From: Streptomyces celluloflavus
Lineage (GTDB): Bacteria > Actinomycetota > Actinomycetes > Streptomycetales > Streptomycetaceae
Reading direction: 5' to 3'
DNA: 64,000 nucleotides
Assembly (NCBI GenBank): GCA_000720995.1
Contig: JOEL01000003.1
Span: forward strand, 124,001 to 188,000
Part shown: piece after piece, positions 8,111 to 16,097 of the stretch
How the letters are laid out: every line of letters starts with the position of its first letter
Position numbering within the stretch: position 1 is the stretch's first letter
Notes under the pieces: model-generated
Told to the model about the DNA's origin: nothing
Databases searched by the model: none
The model's input: only the letters and a program-made list of their open reading frames with translations
Translations under genes and position numbers: made by a program

Positions 8111-8783
8111 GGTCTTCCCCTTACGTTTCGATGAGATGTCACCTTCCCTGTCACGGGAGACGGGGAAGGTGCTCCAAGCCACAGTTGTCACTTCCGCACG
8201 AGAACAACACGCCTTCCCCACCCGCCACAAGAAGAAATCGGGCCGCCCCTTGCGTGCCCGCGCCCCTCAGCCTGCGGGCTGTCCCCCACGGGCGACTGCA
8301 ATCCCAAGGAATCGACCCCGCCCCGCCCTGCGTCTTGGCGCTGGCGCGTGCGTTCACGCCCACAATCCAAGAGCGGGCTCCGCCTGCCGACTTTCCGAGT
8401 GAGGAACAGCGCACGCTTTTCGGTCACTTCACCGAGGAATCGGACGAGGGACAGCTCGCCCGGGTCCTTCCTGCCGGGTCGGACCGCACGGCGCCGGGCG
8501 ATGGCCGCGCGGGGAGGGCCGATGGCCGCGCGTGCCGGCTCGGAACCGGATCGGCTGAGCCGTGCCGATGGGCACATGAGCCGCTGGCGGACCCGGAGTT
8601 GTCGCACGAGCACACACCTACGCAATCATTCCGGGGCCTCCGCCATACCCGACGCACCTGCGAACCTGATCACTCACCGATCACGGCCGGCCACCCGACA
8701 GGCTCTCCGCCCTCACCGGCGCAGACCCGGCGACCGGCCCCGCACCGGTCACCGGTCGTCCCGCCCCGGTCGCCGGTCGCCGG
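8111..8783. other. Gene-free region upstream of the opine-like operon
   Basis: 673 bases between the cucumopine-synthase-like start and the end of the isocyanide synthase. It carries repeat copy B (8621-8715) and, next to it, short CCGGTC-rich repeats (8730-8780). The operon promoter should lie in about 8111-8250 on the minus strand, but I could not pick -10/-35 boxes with confidence. No credible gene was found in either direction. Confidence 0.6.
8621..8715 (-). repeat. 95-bp repeat, copy B (inverted partner at 5695-5789)
   Basis: Reverse-complement match to 5695-5789. This copy lies just downstream of the isocyanide synthase gene in the same orientation relative to that gene as copy A has to the ABC ATPase gene. 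Together they frame the opine-like operon as terminal inverted repeats would. I saw no target-site duplication beside them. Confidence 0.8.
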
Positions 8784-9809
8784 TCATCCCTCGCCGGTGG
8801 CCTCGTAATGGCTCGGCCGTCCCTGGCGCAGGACCAGGCGGCCGAGCCGTTCGGCGTCGGCCCGCCGCATCAGTTCCCGCCGGCCGTCCGTGTGCCGGAG
8901 CAGACAGGAGTGCCAGGGCGTCAGCCATACGTCGGGGGCGTCGAGCAGGCGTATGCCGAACTTGGCCGAGCCCCGTGGCTGCGGGTGGATGGAGAGCCGG
9001 CACGCGTCGGGGTGGTGTGCGGCGATCAGGTCGCCCCAGGCGCGGCTGCGCTGGATGACGCCGTACGCGCGGGTGCGGCAGTCGCGCTGCAGCGCCGAGC
9101 GGGAGCCGGTGAAGGAGACGGTGTCCTCGAAGAGGAACCGGGTGATGCCCTGGTAGAGCCGCCGGGTCGGCTCGTCACCGCGTGTCTGGGCGCGCAGGGT
9201 CTCCAGGGACGGTGCGTGGCGGGCGTGGATCCGGGTGCGCTTCGCGTCGTTCGGCAGGTCCCCGTAGACGTCCCGCAGGTCGAAGACGTCCAGGTGGGTC
9301 AGGCCCTCGTCGCGGATCAGGGCGCGCAGCGCATCGCCGTAGGCGTCGATATGCCGGTCGGGGACGTGGACAAGGTCGCTGAAGACATGCCCGTCGGAGC
9401 AGATGAGTACCCGGGCGCCGGGCGGGTGCACGGCCGTGACGCGGGCGCAGAGGTCGTCGAGGAAACGCAGCGAGAGCCGTTCGCCCTCGTCCGGGAGGTG
9501 GCCGAGGACCTTGGCCGGGTTGGGGGACTTGCAGGGGAAGCCCGGCAGGGTGAACAGGACCGGCGCACCCGCCGCGACCCGCGGGGCGAGCTGGCGCAGT
9601 TGGGCCGGGTACGCGTCGGGGCCGAGGTCGTGGCCGGTGTCCAGCGTGCGCCGGTACGGCAGGAGGGTGGCGAGGATGGCGTGACAGGTGGCCAGGTGTG
9701 CGGCGGGGGCGCCCGGTGGGGGCTGGGGAGGGGTGACGGTCGGGTGGACGGGCGCGATGGCGGTCGCGATGGTGGTCGTGGTGGCGGGTCTGGTGCCGGT
9801 CGGTGGCAT
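8784..9809 (-). CDS. Isocyanide (isonitrile) synthase, PvcA/IsnA/DIT1 family
   Basis: 341 residues carrying the family core: FTLPGFPCKSPNPAKVLG followed by LPDEGERLSLRFLDDL, then a central SDGHVFSD and a C-terminal SIHPQ. PvcA-type enzymes turn the amino group of tyrosine or tryptophan into an isonitrile using ribulose-5-phosphate. The yeast relative Dit1 makes an N-formyl tyrosine precursor. ATG at 9809 follows AAGGAG, and the first ~25 residues are a Pro/Thr/Ala-rich tail. It is the second gene of a unit with a P450 93 bases upstream. The substrate amino acid cannot be read from the sequence. Confidence 0.85.
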   Translation of the reverse strand: MPPTGTRPATTTTIATAIAPVHPTVTPPQPPPGAPAAHLATCHAILATLLPYRRTLDTGHDLGPDAYPAQLRQLAPRVAAGAPVLFTLPGFPCKSPNPAKVLGHLPDEGERLSLRFLDDLCARVTAVHPPGARVLICSDGHVFSDLVHVPDRHIDAYGDALRALIRDEGLTHLDVFDLRDVYGDLPNDAKRTRIHARHAPSLETLRAQTRGDEPTRRLYQGITRFLFEDTVSFTGSRSALQRDCRTRAYGVIQRSRAWGDLIAAHHPDACRLSIHPQPRGSAKFGIRLLDAPDVWLTPWHSCLLRHTDGRRELMRRADAERLGRLVLRQGRPSHYEATGEG

Positions 9810-9901
9810 GGGGGCTCCTTCGGTGGCCGGAGGCGGTGGCGGGGCGGCGGCCGAGCTGCGGCCGGGGGTGTCGCGGGAGGGTGGGGCGGCGGGCGGCCGG
9901 G

Positions 9902-11215
9902 TCAGCGGTCGCCGCGCTCGTGCCCGGCGGCGGCCCCGTGTCCGGTGACCGGGCACCGCGCGGGCGGGGCGGCGCCAGTACCGGCGCCGGGGCCGGGCCG
10001 GTAGGTCACCGGCAGCCGGTCGACCCCGCGGGCCAGTACCGCGGGGGTCCAGCGGAGTTCCGCCTCGGGGACGGCCAGTTGGAGGCCGGGCAGTCGGCGG
10101 AGCAGGGTGCCCAGGGCGATCCGGAGTTCGACGCGGGCCAGCGCGGCGCCGGGGCAGAAGTGGGTGCCGTGGCCGAAGGCGAGGTGGGTGCGGTGGGGGC
10201 GGTCGAAGTCGAGGGTCTCGGCGTCGGCGAAGTGCCGGGGGTCGCGGTTGGCCGCGCAGAGCGAGACGATCACCGAGTCGCCCGCCGGGACCCGCGTCCC
10301 GTGCAGGTCGGCGTCCTCGGCGAAGAAGCGCCAGGTCGTCAGCTCGAACGCGCTGTCATGGCGGAGCAGTTCCTCGACGGCTCGGGGCAGCAGTTCCGGG
10401 CGGCGGGCGAGGGCCGCGAGGTGCCCGGGGTGGCGCAGCAGGGTGAGCAGGGCGGTGGTGATCTGCTGGGTCACCGGTTCCTGCCCGGCGACCAGGAGCT
10501 GGAAGATCATGGAGTCCAGCTCCTCCTGGTCGAGCCGGCCGCCGTCGCGGGCGGCCACCAGCCGGGAGAGCAGGTCCTCGCCGTACTCACGGCGTTTGTG
10601 GACGACCAGGTCGGCGATGTACCGCTGGAGCCCGCGCAGCCGGGCCTCGTACGCGGCCCGGCCGGGGTCCGTGGGGCCGACGGGCTGGACGACCTTGCCC
10701 CAGTCCCGGTCGAAGCGCCGCTGGAACTCCGGTGGCAGCCCGATGACTTCGGCCAGCACCTGGAAGGGGAAGCGGGCCGCAAAGGCGTCGACGAGGTCGG
10801 CGTGCCCGGTGGCGGGGAGTTCGTCGAGCAGCGCGTCGGCGAGGGCCTGGAGGCGGGGGCGGAGGCCGTCGACGCGCAGCGGGGCGAAGGCATCGGTGAT
10901 GAGGCGGCGCAGCGCGGTGTGCCGGGGCGGGTCCTGGTGGAGCAGATGCACCTGGAGCTGGGAGTGCTGCGGTTCGGGCATGATCGACGCGCGGGCCCGC
11001 CAGGCGGCGTTGCCGCGCGAGTGGTGCTTGCCGAGCCGGTCGTCGGTCAGCGTCCGGCGGGCGGCTTCGTACCCGGTGACGAGCCAGGCGCACACTCCGC
11101 TGGGGAAGCGGACCCGGTGGACCGGACCGCGCTCGCGCAGTTCGGCGTAGAGCGGGTACGGATCGCGCTTGTAGTCCGCCCCGTACAACTCGACGGGGTC
11201 GGGGATTGCGGCCAT
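9902..11215 (-). CDS. Cytochrome P450
   Basis: 437 residues. The heme loop FGHGTHFCPGAAL, the helix-K ExxR (EELLR) and helix-I LLVAGQEPVTQQI are visible. The conserved helix-I Thr after the acid is replaced by Pro (AGQEP), which occurs in P450s with unusual oxygen activation. ATG at 11215 has GAGGAGG 6 bases upstream. The C-terminus carries a ~30-residue Gly/Pro/Ala tail. It precedes the isocyanide synthase, an order recalling the yeast Dit1/Dit2 pair, so it probably oxidises the isonitrile or formyl-amino-acid product. It needs ferredoxin and a reductase from elsewhere. Confidence 0.92.
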   Translation of the reverse strand: MAAIPDPVELYGADYKRDPYPLYAELRERGPVHRVRFPSGVCAWLVTGYEAARRTLTDDRLGKHHSRGNAAWRARASIMPEPQHSQLQVHLLHQDPPRHTALRRLITDAFAPLRVDGLRPRLQALADALLDELPATGHADLVDAFAARFPFQVLAEVIGLPPEFQRRFDRDWGKVVQPVGPTDPGRAAYEARLRGLQRYIADLVVHKRREYGEDLLSRLVAARDGGRLDQEELDSMIFQLLVAGQEPVTQQITTALLTLLRHPGHLAALARRPELLPRAVEELLRHDSAFELTTWRFFAEDADLHGTRVPAGDSVIVSLCAANRDPRHFADAETLDFDRPHRTHLAFGHGTHFCPGAALARVELRIALGTLLRRLPGLQLAVPEAELRWTPAVLARGVDRLPVTYRPGPGAGTGAAPPARCPVTGHGAAAGHERGDR

Positions 11216-11590
11216 GGCGGCCTCCTCACGGGGGTGGGTCACCGGGTGCTGCCGGGTTGACGGCGCGGGCCGGTGGTGTGGACCGGGCCGGGACGGCACG
11301 GCGTTGGAGAGGTCGGGCGGGACGCGTGTCGAGTTCCCGCCGGGACCGGAGGTTTTCGTCCGCGCGGAGGTGAACGGCGCGGGCCGCAAACCCAGTTAGT
11401 CGCGGCCGGGGGCGCGTCGGTTCCGGCGGGGACGGAGGACAAACCTCACGCGTCTCACCGGCCGCTTTCGTGCGTCCGGGCGGGGTCGCGGCTGCCACCA
11501 TGACGCCATCGGACGGCTGTTGCCACGCGCACCCCCGCCCCCTCGTTCTCCTCCCCTCCCCCACTCCTCCCTCCGAGCACTGGAGCGGCG
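11216..11590. other. Divergent control region between the P450 and copper operons
   Basis: 375 bases without a credible gene; it must hold both promoters. Two imperfect copies of a ~19-bp GC-rich segment occur near 11333 and 11421 (CCGCCGGGACCGGAGG and CCGGCGGGGACGGAGG). Their role is unknown. Confidence 0.5.
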
Positions 11591-11872
11591 ATGTCCTCGT
11601 CCCCGGCCGACCGCCGTCGGCCCGTCCTTCCCCCGGCCGTTCAGCGGCTGCTGCCCGCCCGGCCGGTGGCCGGCTTCGCCGTCCTGCTGGCGGTGCTGTT
11701 CGCGCTGTCGTACGCGGCCGGCTCCGCCGCCGGACCGGTGGCCCCCGGTCTGCGTCCCGGGGGCGGTGCCGGTACCGGTGGCACCGATCCGGCCGGTGGC
11801 GGCGGTATGGGCGGTATGCCCGGCATGGGTGCCGCCGCGCCGCGGGCCGGCATCGTGGGAGGAGCGCGGTGA
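11591..11872 (+). CDS. Small membrane protein with Gly/Met-rich tail, copper operon
   Basis: 93 residues. One hydrophobic segment (about residues 27-46) is followed by a Gly-rich tail containing GGGGMGGMPGMG. Closely spaced methionines of this kind bind Cu(I) in copper-handling proteins. It starts after GGAGCGGCG and overlaps the copper ATPase gene by 4 bases (GTGA). I infer a periplasmic-side copper-handling accessory to CopA. No named family recognised. Confidence 0.7.
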   Translation: MSSSPADRRRPVLPPAVQRLLPARPVAGFAVLLAVLFALSYAAGSAAGPVAPGLRPGGGAGTGGTDPAGGGGMGGMPGMGAAAPRAGIVGGAR

Positions 11873-14316
11873 CCACGCAACCGCACGACTCCGCCACCCC
11901 GCCCGCGCCGTCACGCACCACCACCCTGGCGGTCGGCGGCATGACCTGCGCCGCGTGCGTGGGCCGGGTGGAGCGGAAACTCGGCCGGCTGGACGGCGTA
12001 TCGGCCTCGGTGAACCTGGCCACCGGCCGGGCCACCATCAGCCACCCCGCGGCGGTACCCGTCAGCGCGCTCGTCACCACCGTCGAGGCCGCCGGGTTCA
12101 CCGCGCACCTCCCCGAACCCGCCGTGGCGCCCGAGCGGCCGGACGGTCCGGATGCCGGGCACGCCGGGCGCCGGGACGACGGCGCCCGCGCCGCGCGCGA
12201 CCGGCTGCTGGTGACCGCGCTCCTGTCGCTCCCGGTGCTGGTCCTGTCGATGGCGCCCGGCTGGCAGTTCCGCAACTGGCAGTGGCTGTGCTTCGTACTC
12301 GCCGCGCCGGTCGCCGTATGGGGCGCGTGGCCCTTCCACCTCCGTGCGCTGCGCGGTCTGCGGCACGGCGCCGCGACCATGGACACCCTGGTGTCCCTGG
12401 GCGTCGCCGCGTCGTTCATCTGGTCCGCCTACGCACTGTTCTTCGGCGGGGCGGGCGAACCGGGCATGGCCATGCCGTTCTCCCTGCTGCCCACCGCCGA
12501 TGACGGGACCGCGCACCTCTATCTGGAAGCCGCCGTCGGCGTACCGCTGTTCGTCCTGGCCGGCCGCCGGATGGAGGCCAGGGCCCGGCGCGGCACCGGC
12601 TCCGCGCTGCGCTCGCTCGCCGAACTCGCCGCCAAGGACGTCACGGTGCGGGTGGACGGGGACGAGATACGCGTACCGGTGTCCCAACTGAAGACGGGCG
12701 ATCACTTCGTCGTCCGGCCCGGCGAACGCGTCGCCACCGACGGCACCGTCACCGCGGGGCGTTCCGCCCTGGACCTGTCGCTGATCAGCGGGGAGAGCCG
12801 GCCGGTCGAGGTCGGTCCCGGCGCGGCGGCCGTCGGCGGTGCGGTCAACTCCGGCGGTCTGCTGGAGATCCGGGCCACCGCCGTGGGCGCCGACACCCAG
12901 CTCGCCCGGATCACCCGGCTCGTCGAGGACGCGCAGACCGGCAAGACCAAGGCCCAGCGGCTGGCCGACGCGGTGGCGGCCGTCTTCGTCCCGGCCGTGC
13001 TGACCGTCTCCGTCACCGTCCTGGGGTTCTGGCTCGGGGCCGGTGCCGACCCGCAGGCCGCCGTCACCGCCGCGGTCGCCGTCCTGGTCGTCGCCTGTCC
13101 GTGTGCGCTGGGGCTGGCCACCCCGACCGCGCTGCTGGCCGCCACCGGCCGCGGTGCGCAGCTCGGCATCCTGGTCAGCGGGCCGCAGGCGCTGGAGCGG
13201 CTGCGGCGGATCGACACCGTCGTGCTGGACAAGACCGGCACCCTCACCACGGGGCGGATGAGCGTCACCTCCCTCACCCCGCGGGCCGGCGGCCTCGATC
13301 CGGCCGACACGCTCCGGCTGGCCGCCGCGGTCGAACAGGGCTCGGAGCACCCGCTGGCCCGCGCCGTCCTCGCGCACGCCGGCAGCCTGCTGCCCGGCCA
13401 ACCGCCGCTGCCCGTGGCCGACTTCACCGCCACCCCGGGTTTCGGCGTACGCGGCGGCGTGGACGGCCGCCGGGTGACCCTCGAACGGCCCGGCGACCTC
13501 GACGCTCTGCCCGCTCCGCTGCCGGCTGCGGTACGTACCGCGGAGGGCGCGGGTGACACGGCGGTCCTGGTCACCGTCGACGGCACCGCGGAGGCCGTCA
13601 TCGCCATCGGCGACGCGCTCCGCCCCGACGGCTACCGCGCCGTCGACCGGTTGCGCCGCCTGGGGCTGCGCCCGGTGCTGGCCACCGGGGACCGCGCGGC
13701 CACCGCCCGCGCGGTGGCCGGTCACCTGGCCATCACCGAGGTCCACGCCGAGGCCCGCCCGGAGGACAAGGCCGCCCTCGTCACCGCCTTGCGGGAGCAG
13801 GGCGGGCGGGTCGCCGTGGTGGGCGACGGCGTCAACGACGCGGCGGCCCTCGCCCTCGCCGACCTCGGCATCGCCATGGGCAGCGGTACCGACGCCGCGA
13901 TCGGCGCCGCCGATGTCACCCTGGTGCGCGAGGACCTCCAGGCCATCGCCGACGCCGTGCACCTGGCCCGCCGGACCCTGGGCACCATCCGCGCCAATCT
14001 GCTCTGGGCCTTCGGCTACAACCTCGTCACCGTGCCGCTCGCCGCCGTCGGACTGCTCAACCCGATGCTCGCGGCCGCCGCGATGTCCGCCAGCTCACTG
14101 CTCGTCGTGGGCAACAGCCTGCGCCTGCGGTCGTGGAAACCGGGGCCCCCTGCGAAGCGGGACAGCACAGCGAAGCGGGATAGCACAGCGAAGCAGGACA
14201 GCCCGGCACCGCGGGGCAGCACGGCGCGGCACGAAGGCACGGCGAAGGCGGCCCGCCCGAACGAGGGTTCCGGCGCGCGGCCCGCCCGTACGCACACCTC
14301 CCGGAGGACGACATGA
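11869..14316 (+). CDS. copA: Copper-exporting P1B-type ATPase
   Basis: 815 residues. An N-terminal heavy-metal domain has GMTCAAC (C27, C30). The membrane CPC motif is C410-P-C412, the phosphorylation site is DKTGTLT (D454), and the hinge motif GDGVNDAAAL lies near residue 651. These define a Cu(I) exporter of the cytoplasmic membrane. The GTG start overlaps the small Met-rich protein, and the stop overlaps the next gene (ATGA). The last ~70 residues are an unusual hydrophilic tail with a six-residue repeat (AKRDST, AKRDST, AKQDSP) beyond the normal end of the fold. Confidence 0.95.
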   Translation: MTTQPHDSATPPAPSRTTTLAVGGMTCAACVGRVERKLGRLDGVSASVNLATGRATISHPAAVPVSALVTTVEAAGFTAHLPEPAVAPERPDGPDAGHAGRRDDGARAARDRLLVTALLSLPVLVLSMAPGWQFRNWQWLCFVLAAPVAVWGAWPFHLRALRGLRHGAATMDTLVSLGVAASFIWSAYALFFGGAGEPGMAMPFSLLPTADDGTAHLYLEAAVGVPLFVLAGRRMEARARRGTGSALRSLAELAAKDVTVRVDGDEIRVPVSQLKTGDHFVVRPGERVATDGTVTAGRSALDLSLISGESRPVEVGPGAAAVGGAVNSGGLLEIRATAVGADTQLARITRLVEDAQTGKTKAQRLADAVAAVFVPAVLTVSVTVLGFWLGAGADPQAAVTAAVAVLVVACPCALGLATPTALLAATGRGAQLGILVSGPQALERLRRIDTVVLDKTGTLTTGRMSVTSLTPRAGGLDPADTLRLAAAVEQGSEHPLARAVLAHAGSLLPGQPPLPVADFTATPGFGVRGGVDGRRVTLERPGDLDALPAPLPAAVRTAEGAGDTAVLVTVDGTAEAVIAIGDALRPDGYRAVDRLRRLGLRPVLATGDRAATARAVAGHLAITEVHAEARPEDKAALVTALREQGGRVAVVGDGVNDAAALALADLGIAMGSGTDAAIGAADVTLVREDLQAIADAVHLARRTLGTIRANLLWAFGYNLVTVPLAAVGLLNPMLAAAAMSASSLLVVGNSLRLRSWKPGPPAKRDSTAKRDSTAKQDSPAPRGSTARHEGTAKAARPNEGSGARPARTHTSRRTT

Positions 14317-14777
14317 GCCGACTGCGCGGCGCCGCCGTACCGCTGCTCACCTGTCTGGTGACGCTGGGCGCGCTCACCGCCTGGACCACGGCCGGCCGGG
14401 CGGGGTCGCCCGCGGAGCTGAGCGCCGACGAGGGCCGGGTCCTGGTCCCCTTGAGTACGGAAGCCACCGCGGCGTTCGTCACCGTCCGCAACACCGGCGG
14501 CGCGGACGACGTGCTGACCGGTGTCACCGGTCCGGCGGGGCACACCACGATGCTCAGCCGCACCGTCGACATCGGGCGGAACGCGGCGCGGATGGAGATG
14601 GCCGGCGCCGTCACCGTCCCGGCGGGCGGCTCGCTGCGGATGTCCCCCACCGGCCTGGACATCATGGTCAGCCCGCCGCCGCGGCTCGCGCCCGGCGACC
14701 GGCTCACCTTCACGCTGCACTTCCGCGACAGTCCCCCGCTCACCGTCCGGACGCGGGCCGTGCTCCCCGGTCGGTGA
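14313..14777 (+). CDS. PCu(A)C-like periplasmic copper chaperone
   Basis: 154 residues with an uncleaved-looking or Sec signal (residues 8-30) and the PCuAC domain order: AAFVTVRNTGGADDVLTGV, then a His/Met segment (GHTTML), MEMAGAVTVPAGGSLRMSPTGLDIM and a C-terminal FTLHFRDSPPLTV strand. PCuAC proteins carry Cu(I) outside the membrane to cytochrome oxidase or other acceptors. The usual His before Met in the HxM pair is Asp here (LDIM), so copper ligation may differ. It is coupled to copA by a 4-base overlap. Confidence 0.75.
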   Translation: MSRLRGAAVPLLTCLVTLGALTAWTTAGRAGSPAELSADEGRVLVPLSTEATAAFVTVRNTGGADDVLTGVTGPAGHTTMLSRTVDIGRNAARMEMAGAVTVPAGGSLRMSPTGLDIMVSPPPRLAPGDRLTFTLHFRDSPPLTVRTRAVLPGR

Positions 14778-14799
14778 CGGGCGGTCAGTGACGGGCTTC

Positions 14800-14855
14800 G
14801 GGGCCGATCCCACGGGGCCGATCCCACGGGGCCGATCCCACGGGGCCGATCCCAC
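14800..14855. repeat. Four perfect tandem copies of a 14-bp unit
   Basis: Unit GGGGCCGATCCCAC repeated at 14800, 14814, 14828 and 14842 with no mismatch, running straight into the terminator stem, which starts with the same GGGG. It lies in the 3' region of the copper operon. Confidence 0.9.
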
Positions 14856-14892
14856 GGGGCTCATGGACAGGCGACCGCCGTCCATGAGCCCC
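14856..14892. terminator. Bidirectional terminator after the copper operon
   Basis: 13-bp perfect arms GGGGCTCATGGAC/GTCCATGAGCCCC with an 11-base loop, located between the convergent chaperone and ECF sigma genes. Confidence 0.8.
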
Positions 14893-14915
14893 GTCGGCGT
14901 ACCGGGAGCGGCGCG

Positions 14916-15551
14916 TCAGGCCACCGCGCCCGCGAGGTCCCGGGGCCGGTCACCCGGCCACGGTCCGGCGTCACACACGGCTCCGGGGTGCGGCCGGTCC
15001 GCCAGGGCCTCCGCTTCCGCCAGCAGCGCGACGAGCGTCTCGCGCGCGCGGGCCACCCGGGAGCGCACCGTCCCCACGGGGCAGCCCATCACCCCGGCGG
15101 CCGCCGCGTACGGCAGCCCCAGCAACTGGGTGAGCACGAACGCCTCGCGCCGCGCCGGCGCCAGCGCGGACAGCAGCTCCGCCAGGGCGACGCCCTCCTC
15201 GAACCCCGGCACACCGCGCGGCTGCACGCGCTCCGCCGCCGTCTGCCAGTCGTCGGTCGCGGCCAGCCGGGGCCGGGCCGCGTGGGAGCGGATACGGTCC
15301 GCCACGACCCGGCGGGCGATGGTCAGCAGCCAGGTCCGCGCCGACGACCGGCCCTCGAACCCCGGCAGACTGCGCAGCGCCCGGACGTAGGTGTCCTGCG
15401 TCAGATCGTCGGCGGCCTGCGGGTCGCCGCTGAGGTGCGTCACATAGCGGCGCACATCGAGCTGGGTGGCCCGGACGAACTGTTCGGCCGCCGCCTCGTC
15501 GCCGGTCCTGGCGACCAGCGCCCAGGCCGTCACCGCCTCGTCATCGCGCAT
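14916..15551 (-). CDS. ECF-family RNA polymerase sigma factor
   Basis: 211 residues with region 2 (AADDLTQDTYVRALRSLPGFEG, spanning two motifs) and region 4 (REAFVLTQLLGLPYAAAAGVM then VGTVRSRVARARE), and no regions 1 or 3. ATG at 15551 was chosen because the sigma fold begins right after it. It is divergent from a zinc-finger anti-sigma-like gene only 50 bases away and lies within copper genes, so it probably responds to copper or envelope stress. Target promoters were not identified. Confidence 0.9.
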   Translation of the reverse strand: MRDDEAVTAWALVARTGDEAAAEQFVRATQLDVRRYVTHLSGDPQAADDLTQDTYVRALRSLPGFEGRSSARTWLLTIARRVVADRIRSHAARPRLAATDDWQTAAERVQPRGVPGFEEGVALAELLSALAPARREAFVLTQLLGLPYAAAAGVMGCPVGTVRSRVARARETLVALLAEAEALADRPHPGAVCDAGPWPGDRPRDLAGAVA

Positions 15552-15601
15552 GCCGCGGCCGCCCCTCGCCGCGGGCCCCCGGGTTCGGGGAGGATGGCCG
15601 C

Positions 15602-15892
15602 ATGCTCTGTTCGCGCATTCGTACGGCTCTTTCCGCACGCCTCGACGGCGAGGAACCGCCGCCGGGCCACACCGCCCGCGGGCTCAACGGCCATCTGGCG
15701 GCGTGTGCGGACTGCCGCGACTGGGAGGCGCGGGCGCGGCGGCTGGCGGCGTTGACGGCCGGCCGGGCGTCGGCGGACGGCCGGGAACCGGGGGCGTCCG
15801 CCGACGCCTTGCTCGCCCGGCTGCGGGCGGTGTCCGCGCTCCCGGGCGCCGAGGACGGGGACAGGAACAGGGTCGGCGAACAGGCCGGCTGA
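15602..15892 (+). CDS. Zinc-finger (zf-HC2) protein, probable anti-sigma factor
   Basis: 96 residues with the HxxxCxxC zinc motif of anti-sigma domains (HLAACADC, about residues 33-40) and an upstream Cys at residue 3. There is no membrane segment, so it would be a soluble, redox- or metal-sensing anti-sigma. It starts after GGGGAGG. It is divergent from the ECF sigma gene, where co-transcription is the commoner arrangement. Confidence 0.75.
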   Translation: MLCSRIRTALSARLDGEEPPPGHTARGLNGHLAACADCRDWEARARRLAALTAGRASADGREPGASADALLARLRAVSALPGAEDGDRNRVGEQAG

Positions 15893-16097
15893 CCGGGCGT
15901 GCGGGTGCCCGCCCCGCCGTCCGGTGGACCGGTTACGGACGGCGGCACCTGGGATGCCGGCTTCCGGACAGGAGTCATCATCTGGAGTCCTTCGCGTGGT
16001 CCGGTCGCCGCCGTGGCGGCACCGGTGACGTCAGAGCCCGGGGCGCCCGGCGCCGACGACGCGGCGCCGGGTCCGGCCCGGGGGTACGACCGTGCTG

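Noticed and set aside
11911-13962. 683-codon minus-strand frame opposite copA
   Set aside because: Shadow frame of low-complexity composition; the plus strand encodes a complete P1B ATPase.
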